DNA of 20,906 bases from positions 1-20,906 of the forward strand of contig SSGY01000152.1 of the NCBI GenBank assembly GCA_008017145.1, read 5' to 3'. Below the pieces are notes generated by a model that searched no databases, was not told the DNA's origin, and worked only from the letters and a program-made list of their open reading frames with translations. This document shows, piece after piece, positions 7,134-15,101 of the stretch. The translations under genes were made by a program, and so were the position numbers. Numbering within the stretch: position 1 is the stretch's first letter; the number at the start of each line of letters is the position of its first letter. The stretch comes from Neisseriales bacterium (lineage in GTDB: Bacteria > Pseudomonadota > Gammaproteobacteria > Burkholderiales > UBA11063).

Positions 7134-7901
7134 ATGTCGGATATAGAACATGACCTAAATAACTTTATAAAATTCCACCAGCAGCATTTTCCATTGGAAG
7201 CTTTGATTGTTTGGGATAAAGATTATAAATGTATTTACTCTTCGGAAATAGTTAACAAGTATTTGCAAGTGACCAGTCTCATAGGGATGGACACCTATGA
7301 TTTTGAGCCATTAAAAGGACTTGGACGTGAAGAAGCCGCACAAATAAGAAAAAAAATAAGGAGAGTAAGTAACGGTAAGCCATGCTATCACAACTATCTG
7401 GTGAAAACGCCTAATACGGATTCATACGGGATTCACCAAGCTATGATTTTCCCAATTTTGAACGACAAAAATGAGATAATCGCATTCTGCTCTAAAATTC
7501 ACCAACTAAGAAACGATTTACTTATAGGAGAACTAATTCGTCGAATTAAGCATTATAACGGATACGGTTTTACAAACATTCCCAAGGTTTCACAAGAATC
7601 TTTTGGAGAACGTGAGATAATGATAATTTTCCTATTGATAATTGGCACTAAATATAAAACTATTGCTGAAATTTTGTCTAATATTTATAATCAAGTTATC
7701 TCTGAAAGTTCAGTAAAAGTAATGATCAATCGGCAAATTTATCCCAAATTTAACACCAATATTGTTACAGAGTTAATAATTATCGCAGTATCAAATGGAT
7801 TTCTATATAATATTCCAGCTAAATTAGTAGCTAAAGTACCAAAAATTATAAGTGTTTTTAACGTTGCTAGCTTCTATGCCAACTATGGTATAGAAATGTA
7901 G
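7134..7901 (+). CDS. PAS-domain LuxR-type transcriptional regulator
   Basis: This 255-residue protein has no signal peptide. Residues about 15-125 look like a PAS sensor domain (ALIVWDKDYKCIYSSE at the start, IFPILNDKNEIIAFCSKI as the closing strands). Residues about 155-223 are a LuxR/GerE-type helix-turn-helix: GEREIMIIFLLIIGTKYKTI, AEIL, ISESSVKVMINRQIYPKF and ELIIIAVSNGF. It therefore probably senses a small molecule or redox/metabolic cue and binds DNA, rather than being a phosphorylated response regulator. It is the only regulator and the only intact plus-strand gene in the window, transcribed away from a chitinase gene and convergent with the RCC1-lipoprotein gene. A consensus AGGTGA precedes the ATG. 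Control of the surrounding chitin genes is inferred from position and the shared box. Confidence 0.85.
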   Translation: MSDIEHDLNNFIKFHQQHFPLEALIVWDKDYKCIYSSEIVNKYLQVTSLIGMDTYDFEPLKGLGREEAAQIRKKIRRVSNGKPCYHNYLVKTPNTDSYGIHQAMIFPILNDKNEIIAFCSKIHQLRNDLLIGELIRRIKHYNGYGFTNIPKVSQESFGEREIMIIFLLIIGTKYKTIAEILSNIYNQVISESSVKVMINRQIYPKFNTNIVTELIIIAVSNGFLYNIPAKLVAKVPKIISVFNVASFYANYGIEM

Positions 7902-7947
7902 CAGGAAGCTTATCTCATTTGAATAAAAACTTTCATCTAAATTGAAA

Positions 7948-7972
7948 AAAGTCGGGAGATTATCCCGACTTT
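7948..7972. terminator. Bidirectional intrinsic terminator
   Basis: A perfect 10-bp stem, AAAGTCGGGA (7948-7957) with TCCCGACTTT (7963-7972), has a 5-nt loop. It lies between the ends of the convergent regulator and RCC1-lipoprotein genes. The minus-strand transcript has a run of six Ts after the stem and the plus-strand transcript continues TTTATA, so it can stop both. Confidence 0.92.
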
Positions 7973-7991
7973 ATACATAAAACTCAATTAA

Positions 7992-10900
7992 TTAACACCC
8001 TGTAGGCGAACATACCGCAACAGCTGTTGAGCTATTGGTTGTTGTATTATTACCAATTGATCCAGAGAGGTTGTCTCCCCAGCAATACGCAAAATAATTT
8101 GTTCCAATTCCACAAGTAGCATACCCGGCTGCAATTGAAGTAAAAGTAGTACCAATTGGAACTTGTCCTGGTAATACAGCCACCGGAATTCCGCTTGTGT
8201 TAGTTGTACCATTACCCAGCTGACCTTGAGCGCTGGCTGATCCCCAACAATATGCTGCACCCGAATTATTGATTCCACAAATAACGCCTAAAGATGTTGT
8301 TACAATAGAATTAAACACTCCCGATGAGGTTTGAGTAACTGGAGCAGGAGACGATTGAATTGTAAAATTATTATTATTACCTAGCAAGTATCCCTGACCC
8401 CAGCAATAACTATTTCCATCATTACCAAGTGCGCAACTTGCAGTAGTTCCATTTACCACAGAAACTAAGCTTACAGGAGCAGGAACACTACCTTGTGAAA
8501 CCAATACAGGAGTTACGCTAACACCTCCTGAAGTACCATTGCCTAACATACCGCCACTATTACTCCCCCAACAATAAACCTCTCCATCACTACCTGTAGC
8601 ACAAGTAGTTACAGCTCCAGCTGAAACAGATAATAATTTAGTGGTTGGTGGGATTTCTCCATCAGACACAGCAACTGGCGTATTGTAGTAGTTGTTGCTG
8701 CTTTCACCATTCCCTAACTGACCATAAACATTAGACCCCCAACAATATACTTTGTTATTAGTTCCAACGCCACAAGCATAATTAGAGCCAACTGATATTG
8801 ATTTTAGTGTTACATTAGCAGGAATAGCTCCTTTTAATACCAACGATGGAACCAAAGAGTTTTGGTAAGAAACATCTCCATTTCCAAGTACACCATCAAC
8901 GTCAGAGCCCCAACAATAGCTGCTCTCATTACTACCAATTGCACAGACAGTATATTGATCAGCATCAATAGATTTGAGCACTACTCCTGTTGGAATTGCT
9001 CCTTGCGAAATTTGCACAGGAAGTAGCACGTTAGTAGTCGAATTATTACCAACCTGACCATTGGAGTTTGCACCCCAGCAATATGTTGCATAAGTATCAG
9101 TTATTCCGCAAGTAGATCCACCAGCAGTAATCTGTCTAAATCTAAGATTAGCAATAGTAATCGTTGATGTCAAATTAGTTGGTGACATACTAGCCGTCAT
9201 ATTAGCGGTCATTGATTTGCTGAATAAAGTATTTAATGATGTTCCGCTTGATGTATCTAAGTTCACACGATAGACCATTGATTTATAGCCGTTAGCAGTA
9301 AAGCCACAAGTTTGAGTGTTAATACCATTAGCTTGGTTATTTGAACAGCCTGTACTTTCTGATAAGTAGCCTGAGCCATTACCTAAATCAAAATAGCTTT
9401 CAAATTTACTAATAATATTAATTGTGCCATAGCTTACATCCATATTAGCAATTGAACTACCTACTTCAACATTACCACCTGTTGCATTGACAGTATTAAC
9501 AATCGTTGGCTGTTGATTAGTTACCGAGAGCAGGTTGCCACCTGTTAACGGACTTGGTAGCGTTGGTTGGAATGTAAAAATATTACCGCTACTTACGGAT
9601 TGAAACACCAATGTTGACATTGTAATACTCGAATTATAACTAGCTCCAATATTTAATGTATCAGCACCTGTACTCAATACGTTTTTGAAGCGAATTGTAC
9701 ACGTAGCATTTACCGCTAAGTTACCTGATGGCAATGATCCACCATTATAACAAGTTGAGTTTGCAGCATCGATATTCCAAACCACACTTGAATTAGGATT
9801 AGAAACACCAGTAATTTGCACTGTTGATGTACCTGTATTTGTATAAGCGAAATCAATATATGGACTTGTGTTACTTCCTTGAATAATCATTGGTGTGCCT
9901 GAGTCGCCCGTACCAGTAATCCCTGCAGCTGGTGTAACAGTAGTTAATGCCACACTTTGACTTTCTGTATTGATTGTATAAGCAATACTTGTTGAAGCTG
10001 AACCAGTTGTATCATAATGAACAATGTAATATGCTTTGCCACTATTTGGTGTTGGGGGAGTGCTAGTTGGTCCAAGTTTCAACACGACTTGGCAATTTGA
10101 CCCATTGGCAAGTGTTGCTCCGCAATCACTCGACGTTACAGCTAGCGCACTAGGGAAGGCTGTCGATTCAAAACTATTAAGTGTTGCAATTTTTGTTCCA
10201 ACGTTAGAAATTGTTAAAGTTTGCGTTGCATAATTGATATTATCTGCTGTAATCACCATTGGTACTGCTGCTGAAATATTTAATACAGCTTGATCTAAGA
10301 TCGCACTGTAAGCAAATGTTCCAGAGCGGCTATAGGTTTTAGCAGTGCCATCATTATAGCTACCAACAACACTAAAGGTTAATTGACCTGTTGTAGCTAT
10401 AGCTGAACTCATTGCAATGCTTACTGTACATGTACCACCAACTTTTAAAGTCGTATTAGTGCTTTGAGAATTACCATCTAAGCATGAAACAATTCCTGGG
10501 TTTGCTGTTGCAGCTCCTGTATTCCCTGTAACAGCCAAGGCCATACCAGAAATATCATAATTACCTGCATTGGCTATTGTAACTGTATTATCTGCTGGGG
10601 CAGCACCACTAACTAATGACATTGGATTATTGGCAACTAAAACACTAACTAATGCTCCACCAGGGTTATACCATGTCAAATTATTAACTAATGAGGTATA
10701 TAAAGTTCCATTATAAGCTACCGTAATTGACCCACTACCCGGCGCTTGCGGTACTGAGAAATTTAAAATACAAGAGCTGCCTACGGCTAAAGTTGCTCCA
10801 CACTGATTGCTACCACCGATGGAGGTAACGCCCGATGGGTAGGTTGTCGAACTAATTGTAGCTGTCGCATTACCCACATTACTAATGAACATCTGTCCCA

Positions 10901-11819
10901 TTGGACTATTCACTGCTGAATTGATAAGTGGGATATTTCCTGTTACTAATAAAGCGCCTGTGTTTGATGGTGCTACACCAATCAAAGCATCTGAAGTGAA
11001 GTTACTCGATCCCAGAGACGAGTCTGCAGTTAATGTTGCAGTTATGCTATCTGATTGCAATGATTTGTTGTCTGCGGTTAATGACTTAGATACCATATTG
11101 CTTATTGCTTGAGTTGTATCATTAGTCATTCCAACTTCGACTGCTTGAACATAACCTGATTGTAATTCACGACCTGAGATATTGCCTTGAATTAACTTTA
11201 CTGAGTTTTTATTAGACCGAATGCTATTAACATTAAAAATTTTACCTTGACCTGTTCCATATAAATAAACTACACCATAAGCAGAAGCGTTTCCTGAGCT
11301 ATTTAGTGTGACTCCTGAATTAAATTTAGCTCCTGCAGAATTATCTGCATCAACCTTAGCAAAATTCAAAACTTGGCTAAATTGGTGTGAAGCACTATTG
11401 TAATCATAAGTTGCAGTAATTAACGCAGAGCCTTGTGCTGCACGATCACTAATTTCTGGCGTTGTAAAGGATAACGCACATGATTGCCCTGCTCCAATGG
11501 TGCTACACGCTGCAATACTTCTTGAATCTAAAAAAGCACTGGTGTTGTTTTTTATATTAACTTCTGAGGTATATCTAATTCCACTAATTGTTGAAGCACT
11601 ATTATTGTGAACATAGATTACACTGCTTGTTTGACCACTTGATAAAACAGGTACTACTCCTGCACTATCAATTGTCAAAGGCGACGATACTCCACTCGGT
11701 GGTGTTACTCCACCACCTGAAGAACTTCCACCACCACTAGATGATCCACCACAACCACACAAAATAACGGATGTAACCAACAGGTATGATATAACTATAA
11801 TATTTTTATTACCACTCAT
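7992..11819 (-). CDS. Giant lipoprotein: ASH/Ig-like repeats plus seven-blade RCC1 propeller
   Basis: This 1275-residue protein has a lipoprotein signal (VILCGC, Cys23) followed by a Gly/Ser linker (SSSGGGSSSGGG). Residues about 45-870 hold several beta-sandwich units of roughly 100 residues. Each has an N-x-G strand start (VTIANAGNYDISG, LTISNVGTKIATL, FAYTNTGTSTVQITG) and a GxxCxxxxxF-type close, as in ASH or choice-of-anchor domains. Residues about 895-1275 contain seven RCC1-type repeats, each with YCWG followed by G-(Q/V/M/S)-(L/V/I)-GN, enough for one complete propeller. All seven carry a C-x9-C pair. The role is unknown; surface binding or scaffolding is plausible. No catalytic motif is seen. 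The start at 11819 is forced because an in-frame TAG lies two codons upstream. Confidence 0.88.
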   Translation of the reverse strand: MSGNKNIIVISYLLVTSVILCGCGGSSSGGGSSSGGGVTPPSGVSSPLTIDSAGVVPVLSSGQTSSVIYVHNNSASTISGIRYTSEVNIKNNTSAFLDSRSIAACSTIGAGQSCALSFTTPEISDRAAQGSALITATYDYNSASHQFSQVLNFAKVDADNSAGAKFNSGVTLNSSGNASAYGVVYLYGTGQGKIFNVNSIRSNKNSVKLIQGNISGRELQSGYVQAVEVGMTNDTTQAISNMVSKSLTADNKSLQSDSITATLTADSSLGSSNFTSDALIGVAPSNTGALLVTGNIPLINSAVNSPMGQMFISNVGNATATISSTTYPSGVTSIGGSNQCGATLAVGSSCILNFSVPQAPGSGSITVAYNGTLYTSLVNNLTWYNPGGALVSVLVANNPMSLVSGAAPADNTVTIANAGNYDISGMALAVTGNTGAATANPGIVSCLDGNSQSTNTTLKVGGTCTVSIAMSSAIATTGQLTFSVVGSYNDGTAKTYSRSGTFAYSAILDQAVLNISAAVPMVITADNINYATQTLTISNVGTKIATLNSFESTAFPSALAVTSSDCGATLANGSNCQVVLKLGPTSTPPTPNSGKAYYIVHYDTTGSASTSIAYTINTESQSVALTTVTPAAGITGTGDSGTPMIIQGSNTSPYIDFAYTNTGTSTVQITGVSNPNSSVVWNIDAANSTCYNGGSLPSGNLAVNATCTIRFKNVLSTGADTLNIGASYNSSITMSTLVFQSVSSGNIFTFQPTLPSPLTGGNLLSVTNQQPTIVNTVNATGGNVEVGSSIANMDVSYGTINIISKFESYFDLGNGSGYLSESTGCSNNQANGINTQTCGFTANGYKSMVYRVNLDTSSGTSLNTLFSKSMTANMTASMSPTNLTSTITIANLRFRQITAGGSTCGITDTYATYCWGANSNGQVGNNSTTNVLLPVQISQGAIPTGVVLKSIDADQYTVCAIGSNESSYCWGSDVDGVLGNGDVSYQNSLVPSLVLKGAIPANVTLKSISVGSNYACGVGTNNKVYCWGSNVYGQLGNGESSNNYYNTPVAVSDGEIPPTTKLLSVSAGAVTTCATGSDGEVYCWGSNSGGMLGNGTSGGVSVTPVLVSQGSVPAPVSLVSVVNGTTASCALGNDGNSYCWGQGYLLGNNNNFTIQSSPAPVTQTSSGVFNSIVTTSLGVICGINNSGAAYCWGSASAQGQLGNGTTNTSGIPVAVLPGQVPIGTTFTSIAAGYATCGIGTNYFAYCWGDNLSGSIGNNTTTNSSTAVAVCSPTGC

Positions 11820-12070
11820 TTCCTACATTTACCCTATAAATAATTTTTCAATTAATAATCAGTCATTCGCTGAAGCAACCATTTATAAGTTGCTTCACAA
11901 AATGCTTGACTATAATCCCAATAACCTATCGTCAACTAATAAACGATCTAAAGTATTTAAGCTAATTCAGATCGTTTAAGCATGTGTACGGTACGAAGCT
12001 ACTTCTATATAGCTTCGTAGATTTCTCATACTTTGTATAGTTATCCTATCCAATTAAGGGTAGCCAATTT
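11820..12070 (-). promoter_or_regulatory. Promoter/leader region of the RCC1 lipoprotein gene with three hairpins
   Basis: This 251-bp gene-free stretch lies between the end of the gene at 12071 and the start at 11819. It contains three perfect inverted repeats in a row: 11992-12001/12010-12019 (10 bp, 8-nt loop), 11941-11949/11969-11977 (9 bp, 19-nt loop) and 11871-11879/11889-11897 (9 bp, 9-nt loop). None is followed by a T run on the minus strand. The first may still act as a terminator or processing site for the upstream transcript. The last, TGAAGCAAC/GTTGCTTCA, is placed like an operator or leader hairpin. Confidence 0.5.
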
Positions 12071-15028
12071 TTATTTCAACAACTGTGGAGATTTATAATA
12101 ATTAATTAGTTTATTCGCTAACCAACCATTATCATTTATAGGGAATGTACCAACACTTTGTGTTGATCCGCCACCCCATAATATTGCAAAAACATTTGCA
12201 GTCGCAGCTACTTTTAAGTTCCCATTATCTTTTGACCAATTATAACCATTCATTGTCATATAATTAATCATTTGACATCCTGTGCCACTACAATTATAAT
12301 AAGAACTATTTAGTGTTATTTGCTTTAAATAATCAGCCATATTGCTCAAGTCTGCGCTAAGCTCTGGTTGTCCAAAGAAATATCCTGGGGCGGTAGAAGC
12401 ACGCAGATAACTTGGGGTTGCAACTACTTCTGCTTGTGTTTGAATATGCCCACCAGGGATCTGCCACAACATTACAGGTTGATTACCTAAACCAGTACTA
12501 ATTTGTTGAACAAAAGTAAGATAATTATTCCAATCCCGCGCGTTGTACCAGTATCCAGAACCATATGCGGCAGTATCATCCATTTCATAGCGATCAAAGA
12601 CCAAGAAATCAGGTTTGTATTTACCATTATATACTTCCAACGCTTTCCATAGAGATACTATTGGATCAGAGATGCTAGATTGAATACTTTGGCTTGAGTT
12701 AAGCTGGTGTATCCAATTTGCGGAGTTAACTGCCCAAACATTTTCCTGCCAACCAAAAGTCACATCTGATCCAAAGTATTTGATTGCCCAGTTGGTTGCT
12801 TGTATCCAACCCTTAAAGCTATCTGCAAAAGTAGGGATAGTTACACCGACATCCGAATTGGTAACACAGCTAGGATACCAAATATTTACTGCTTTGTCTT
12901 CCCATACTGATTTAATGTCCCAATACGACCAGACTTTACCTGAACTACGTAATGCAGCAGCCATTTCCATAGGTGTTCCCGAAACGGTCACTATATCACC
13001 ACTAGGAAGTGCAAAATCTGTTGGACCAAACTTACGCATCATGAAACATGTAGCTTGCTGTAATGATTTATTTACTGGAATATTTAACGTTGATAGAGGT
13101 CCACCATTTGCAAAAAGATTTTGCTGTTGAATCATTCCTAATAAATCAGGATTAATAATAATTGATCCAGGATAAGGATTGTCAGCTGATTTTGATTGTT
13201 GTAAAGTCTGTGCATCCAACATCAGATTTACAAAATGCATAGCTGGAATAGACTCTCCTTGATAAACCAATGCTGCTCCTGCTGATGGCTGGTCATAACC
13301 AAAATCTTTATATGCAGTTCCACCACTCATCTCAGCAGTATAATCAACCATAGTTGGTATAACATGCTTACCATTTGCTTTAGTTAGACTATTTGCAACG
13401 GTAATAGTATTCAAAGTGTAAATCGGGAACACAATTCTGCCAGGATCTCCATTACCACCATCACCACCATATTTAAATATTGCGTCTACCGGACGACCTG
13501 TTAAACCACCATCTTTTGTGGTATCCGCATCTGTTACTGCCCCCATCGCCAAATAATTTGGCCAGCCAGCAACAGTTGCACCGCTAGGAGGTGTAACCAC
13601 CTTAACAAACGCGGCTGTAAATGTTTTAGCTGCATTAATTGTTGCTGTATTTACGATTGGATTAGTCGTGTAAGTATTAGAACCACTAGCTTGAGTAGAA
13701 GCTCCAAATAGTAAACCACTTTCTACTTTGTAAACAACGCTACCATTAGCAACGCCAGCCGTATTTACATAACTGTATTTACTGGTAGAATCACTAAATG
13801 TGGTAACTGCAGTATCACTACCCACTAAACCGCTTTCTACTAAAGTAACATTTTGAAGCTTATTAGTTGCTACTTTTACCATAGGAATACTTAATGTCGC
13901 AGGGCTTCCTTTTGTAATAGTTAGTGTTGGAATAGCGCTTTCGTAATAGTATTCACCAGTTGCTGGATTAGCAATACCTGTTGTCATTACAACTTTATAT
14001 ATATGTTTACTATCTGAAACTGGAAGATCTCCTGTTACAAAAGAACTACCTTGAATAACGCTATACGCATTAACTACAGGGCTACTTTCTAAAGCTGTGT
14101 TGATAATCTTAACTTGTAATGGATTTGTATATCCAGCCAAGTAGCTTGGTAAACTTACAGTTGCACTACCTACAGCTGCAGAAGGAGTATATTTGACAGT
14201 TATGGTTTTTGATTCAGTAGCTGAAATAGTTGCTGTAGTAGGAGTATAAGAAATAGTTGTACTTGTAACTGGTGTAGCAGATACACTGTAAGTTGAACCA
14301 GCAGTTAAATTTTTAACTGGAGCTTGATATGTTCCGCCAAGATTAGCCGCAGGCACGGTGAAGCTTGCTACTGATTTTCCACTTGTATCATTCACATTTA
14401 CTGTCAATCCATTACAAATAGTTGTTCCAGTACAACCCGCTGTTGTAGTATCAACCACAACATTTAACGTACCTGTCGCAGTTGGCGTTGAGCTTCCATT
14501 AATTGCAAAGCTACTACTTGCCAATGCTGAATTATAGGCAACTCCGTTAATATTAAATCCACCAGTAAACGTAATTGCTGAATTAGCTGGCAAGATTGGG
14601 CTATTATTAGATGCCGTGATTGTTCCAACTTGTTGATTACCGCTACCAGCATTGAAAGTAATTTTATATGAAGCTTGCGTTAAAGGATACCAACCATTTT
14701 CTAATGAACCAATCGCAATTCCAGCACCATTATTATCTTGTGAATTAAAGCTAACCGACTGCTTTGACAAATCCTGAGCTGTTGAGCAGGTATTCGTAAG
14801 CGTCAATGTATCGCTGATATACCAAATGCTATTACCAGAAGTAGCAAACGATCCAGTTAAACAGCTACTTGCGCTGAATAAACTTTGTGAAGCTTGAGCA
14901 CTTATTGGTGTCGACTGTCCACCCATTTGTCCACCACCAGTAGCGCTGCTGCTACCGCCATTACAAGCGCTCAATGCGCTTGCTGCTAATATGCTGGTTA
15001 ATAATTTATGTTTATTATTTATTTTCAT
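12071..15028 (-). CDS. Chitinase-like multidomain lipoprotein with unfamiliar C-terminal hydrolase-type domain
   Basis: I count this protein as 985 residues from the ATG at 15028, preceded by AAAAGGAAAA at good spacing; an ATG at 15052 is in frame but lacks such a site. The lipoprotein signal ends ALSAC (Cys22). The first 480 residues parallel the GH18 protein at 15102-17990 domain for domain: the CBM-like sandwich (NSIWYISDTLTLTNTC), a GTLNVVVDTT module, a DLPVSDSKHIYKVV module and an SGSNTYTTNPIVNTATINAA module. Residues about 485-985 differ and lack the GH18 SxGG/DxxDxDxE motifs. They have alternating hydrophobic strands and acidic clusters, FLVFDRYEMDD (D812, E815) and PVMLWQIPGGH (W855), suggesting a TIM-barrel glycoside hydrolase. 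Substrate and family are unknown to me; chitin or a chitin-associated glycan is inferred from the chassis. Confidence 0.75.
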   Translation of the reverse strand: MKINNKHKLLTSILAASALSACNGGSSSATGGGQMGGQSTPISAQASQSLFSASSCLTGSFATSGNSIWYISDTLTLTNTCSTAQDLSKQSVSFNSQDNNGAGIAIGSLENGWYPLTQASYKITFNAGSGNQQVGTITASNNSPILPANSAITFTGGFNINGVAYNSALASSSFAINGSSTPTATGTLNVVVDTTTAGCTGTTICNGLTVNVNDTSGKSVASFTVPAANLGGTYQAPVKNLTAGSTYSVSATPVTSTTISYTPTTATISATESKTITVKYTPSAAVGSATVSLPSYLAGYTNPLQVKIINTALESSPVVNAYSVIQGSSFVTGDLPVSDSKHIYKVVMTTGIANPATGEYYYESAIPTLTITKGSPATLSIPMVKVATNKLQNVTLVESGLVGSDTAVTTFSDSTSKYSYVNTAGVANGSVVYKVESGLLFGASTQASGSNTYTTNPIVNTATINAAKTFTAAFVKVVTPPSGATVAGWPNYLAMGAVTDADTTKDGGLTGRPVDAIFKYGGDGGNGDPGRIVFPIYTLNTITVANSLTKANGKHVIPTMVDYTAEMSGGTAYKDFGYDQPSAGAALVYQGESIPAMHFVNLMLDAQTLQQSKSADNPYPGSIIINPDLLGMIQQQNLFANGGPLSTLNIPVNKSLQQATCFMMRKFGPTDFALPSGDIVTVSGTPMEMAAALRSSGKVWSYWDIKSVWEDKAVNIWYPSCVTNSDVGVTIPTFADSFKGWIQATNWAIKYFGSDVTFGWQENVWAVNSANWIHQLNSSQSIQSSISDPIVSLWKALEVYNGKYKPDFLVFDRYEMDDTAAYGSGYWYNARDWNNYLTFVQQISTGLGNQPVMLWQIPGGHIQTQAEVVATPSYLRASTAPGYFFGQPELSADLSNMADYLKQITLNSSYYNCSGTGCQMINYMTMNGYNWSKDNGNLKVAATANVFAILWGGGSTQSVGTFPINDNGWLANKLINYYKSPQLLK

Positions 15029-15070
15029 GAATTTTCCTTTTGTTAAAATCATGCTCGAGATACAAGAAAA

Positions 15071-15091
15071 CCCCCTGAGTAATCCCAGGGG
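15071..15091 (-). terminator. Intrinsic terminator after the second GH18 gene
   Basis: CCCCTG (15072-15077) pairs with CAGGGG (15086-15091) across an 8-nt loop. Read on the minus strand, the stem runs into GGTTTTCTTG. It lies 10 bp after the chitinase stop and only about 45 bp before the next start. It may therefore attenuate rather than separate the two genes, since there is little room for an independent promoter. Confidence 0.75.
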
Positions 15092-15101
15092 AATCTTTCA
15101 A

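Noticed and set aside
8040..9100. Possible CRISPR-like or tandem DNA repeat from recurring CCCCA(G/A)CAATA motifs
   Set aside because: The recurring words are spaced by about 160-180 bp and are the codons for YCWG in successive RCC1 blades, so the repetition is at protein level.
11941..12019. Inverted repeats considered as intrinsic terminators of the gene ending at 12071
   Set aside because: No T run follows either stem on the minus strand, so they are reported only as hairpins of unknown role.
12780..13130. 116-codon plus-strand open frame inside the gene at 12071-15028
   Set aside because: It lies fully opposite a well-supported secreted-protein gene, with no start signal and no recognisable product.
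15028..15052. Upstream in-frame ATG giving eight extra residues before the lipoprotein signal
   Set aside because: AAAAGGAAAA sits correctly before the ATG at 15028, and starting there gives a standard lipoprotein signal peptide.
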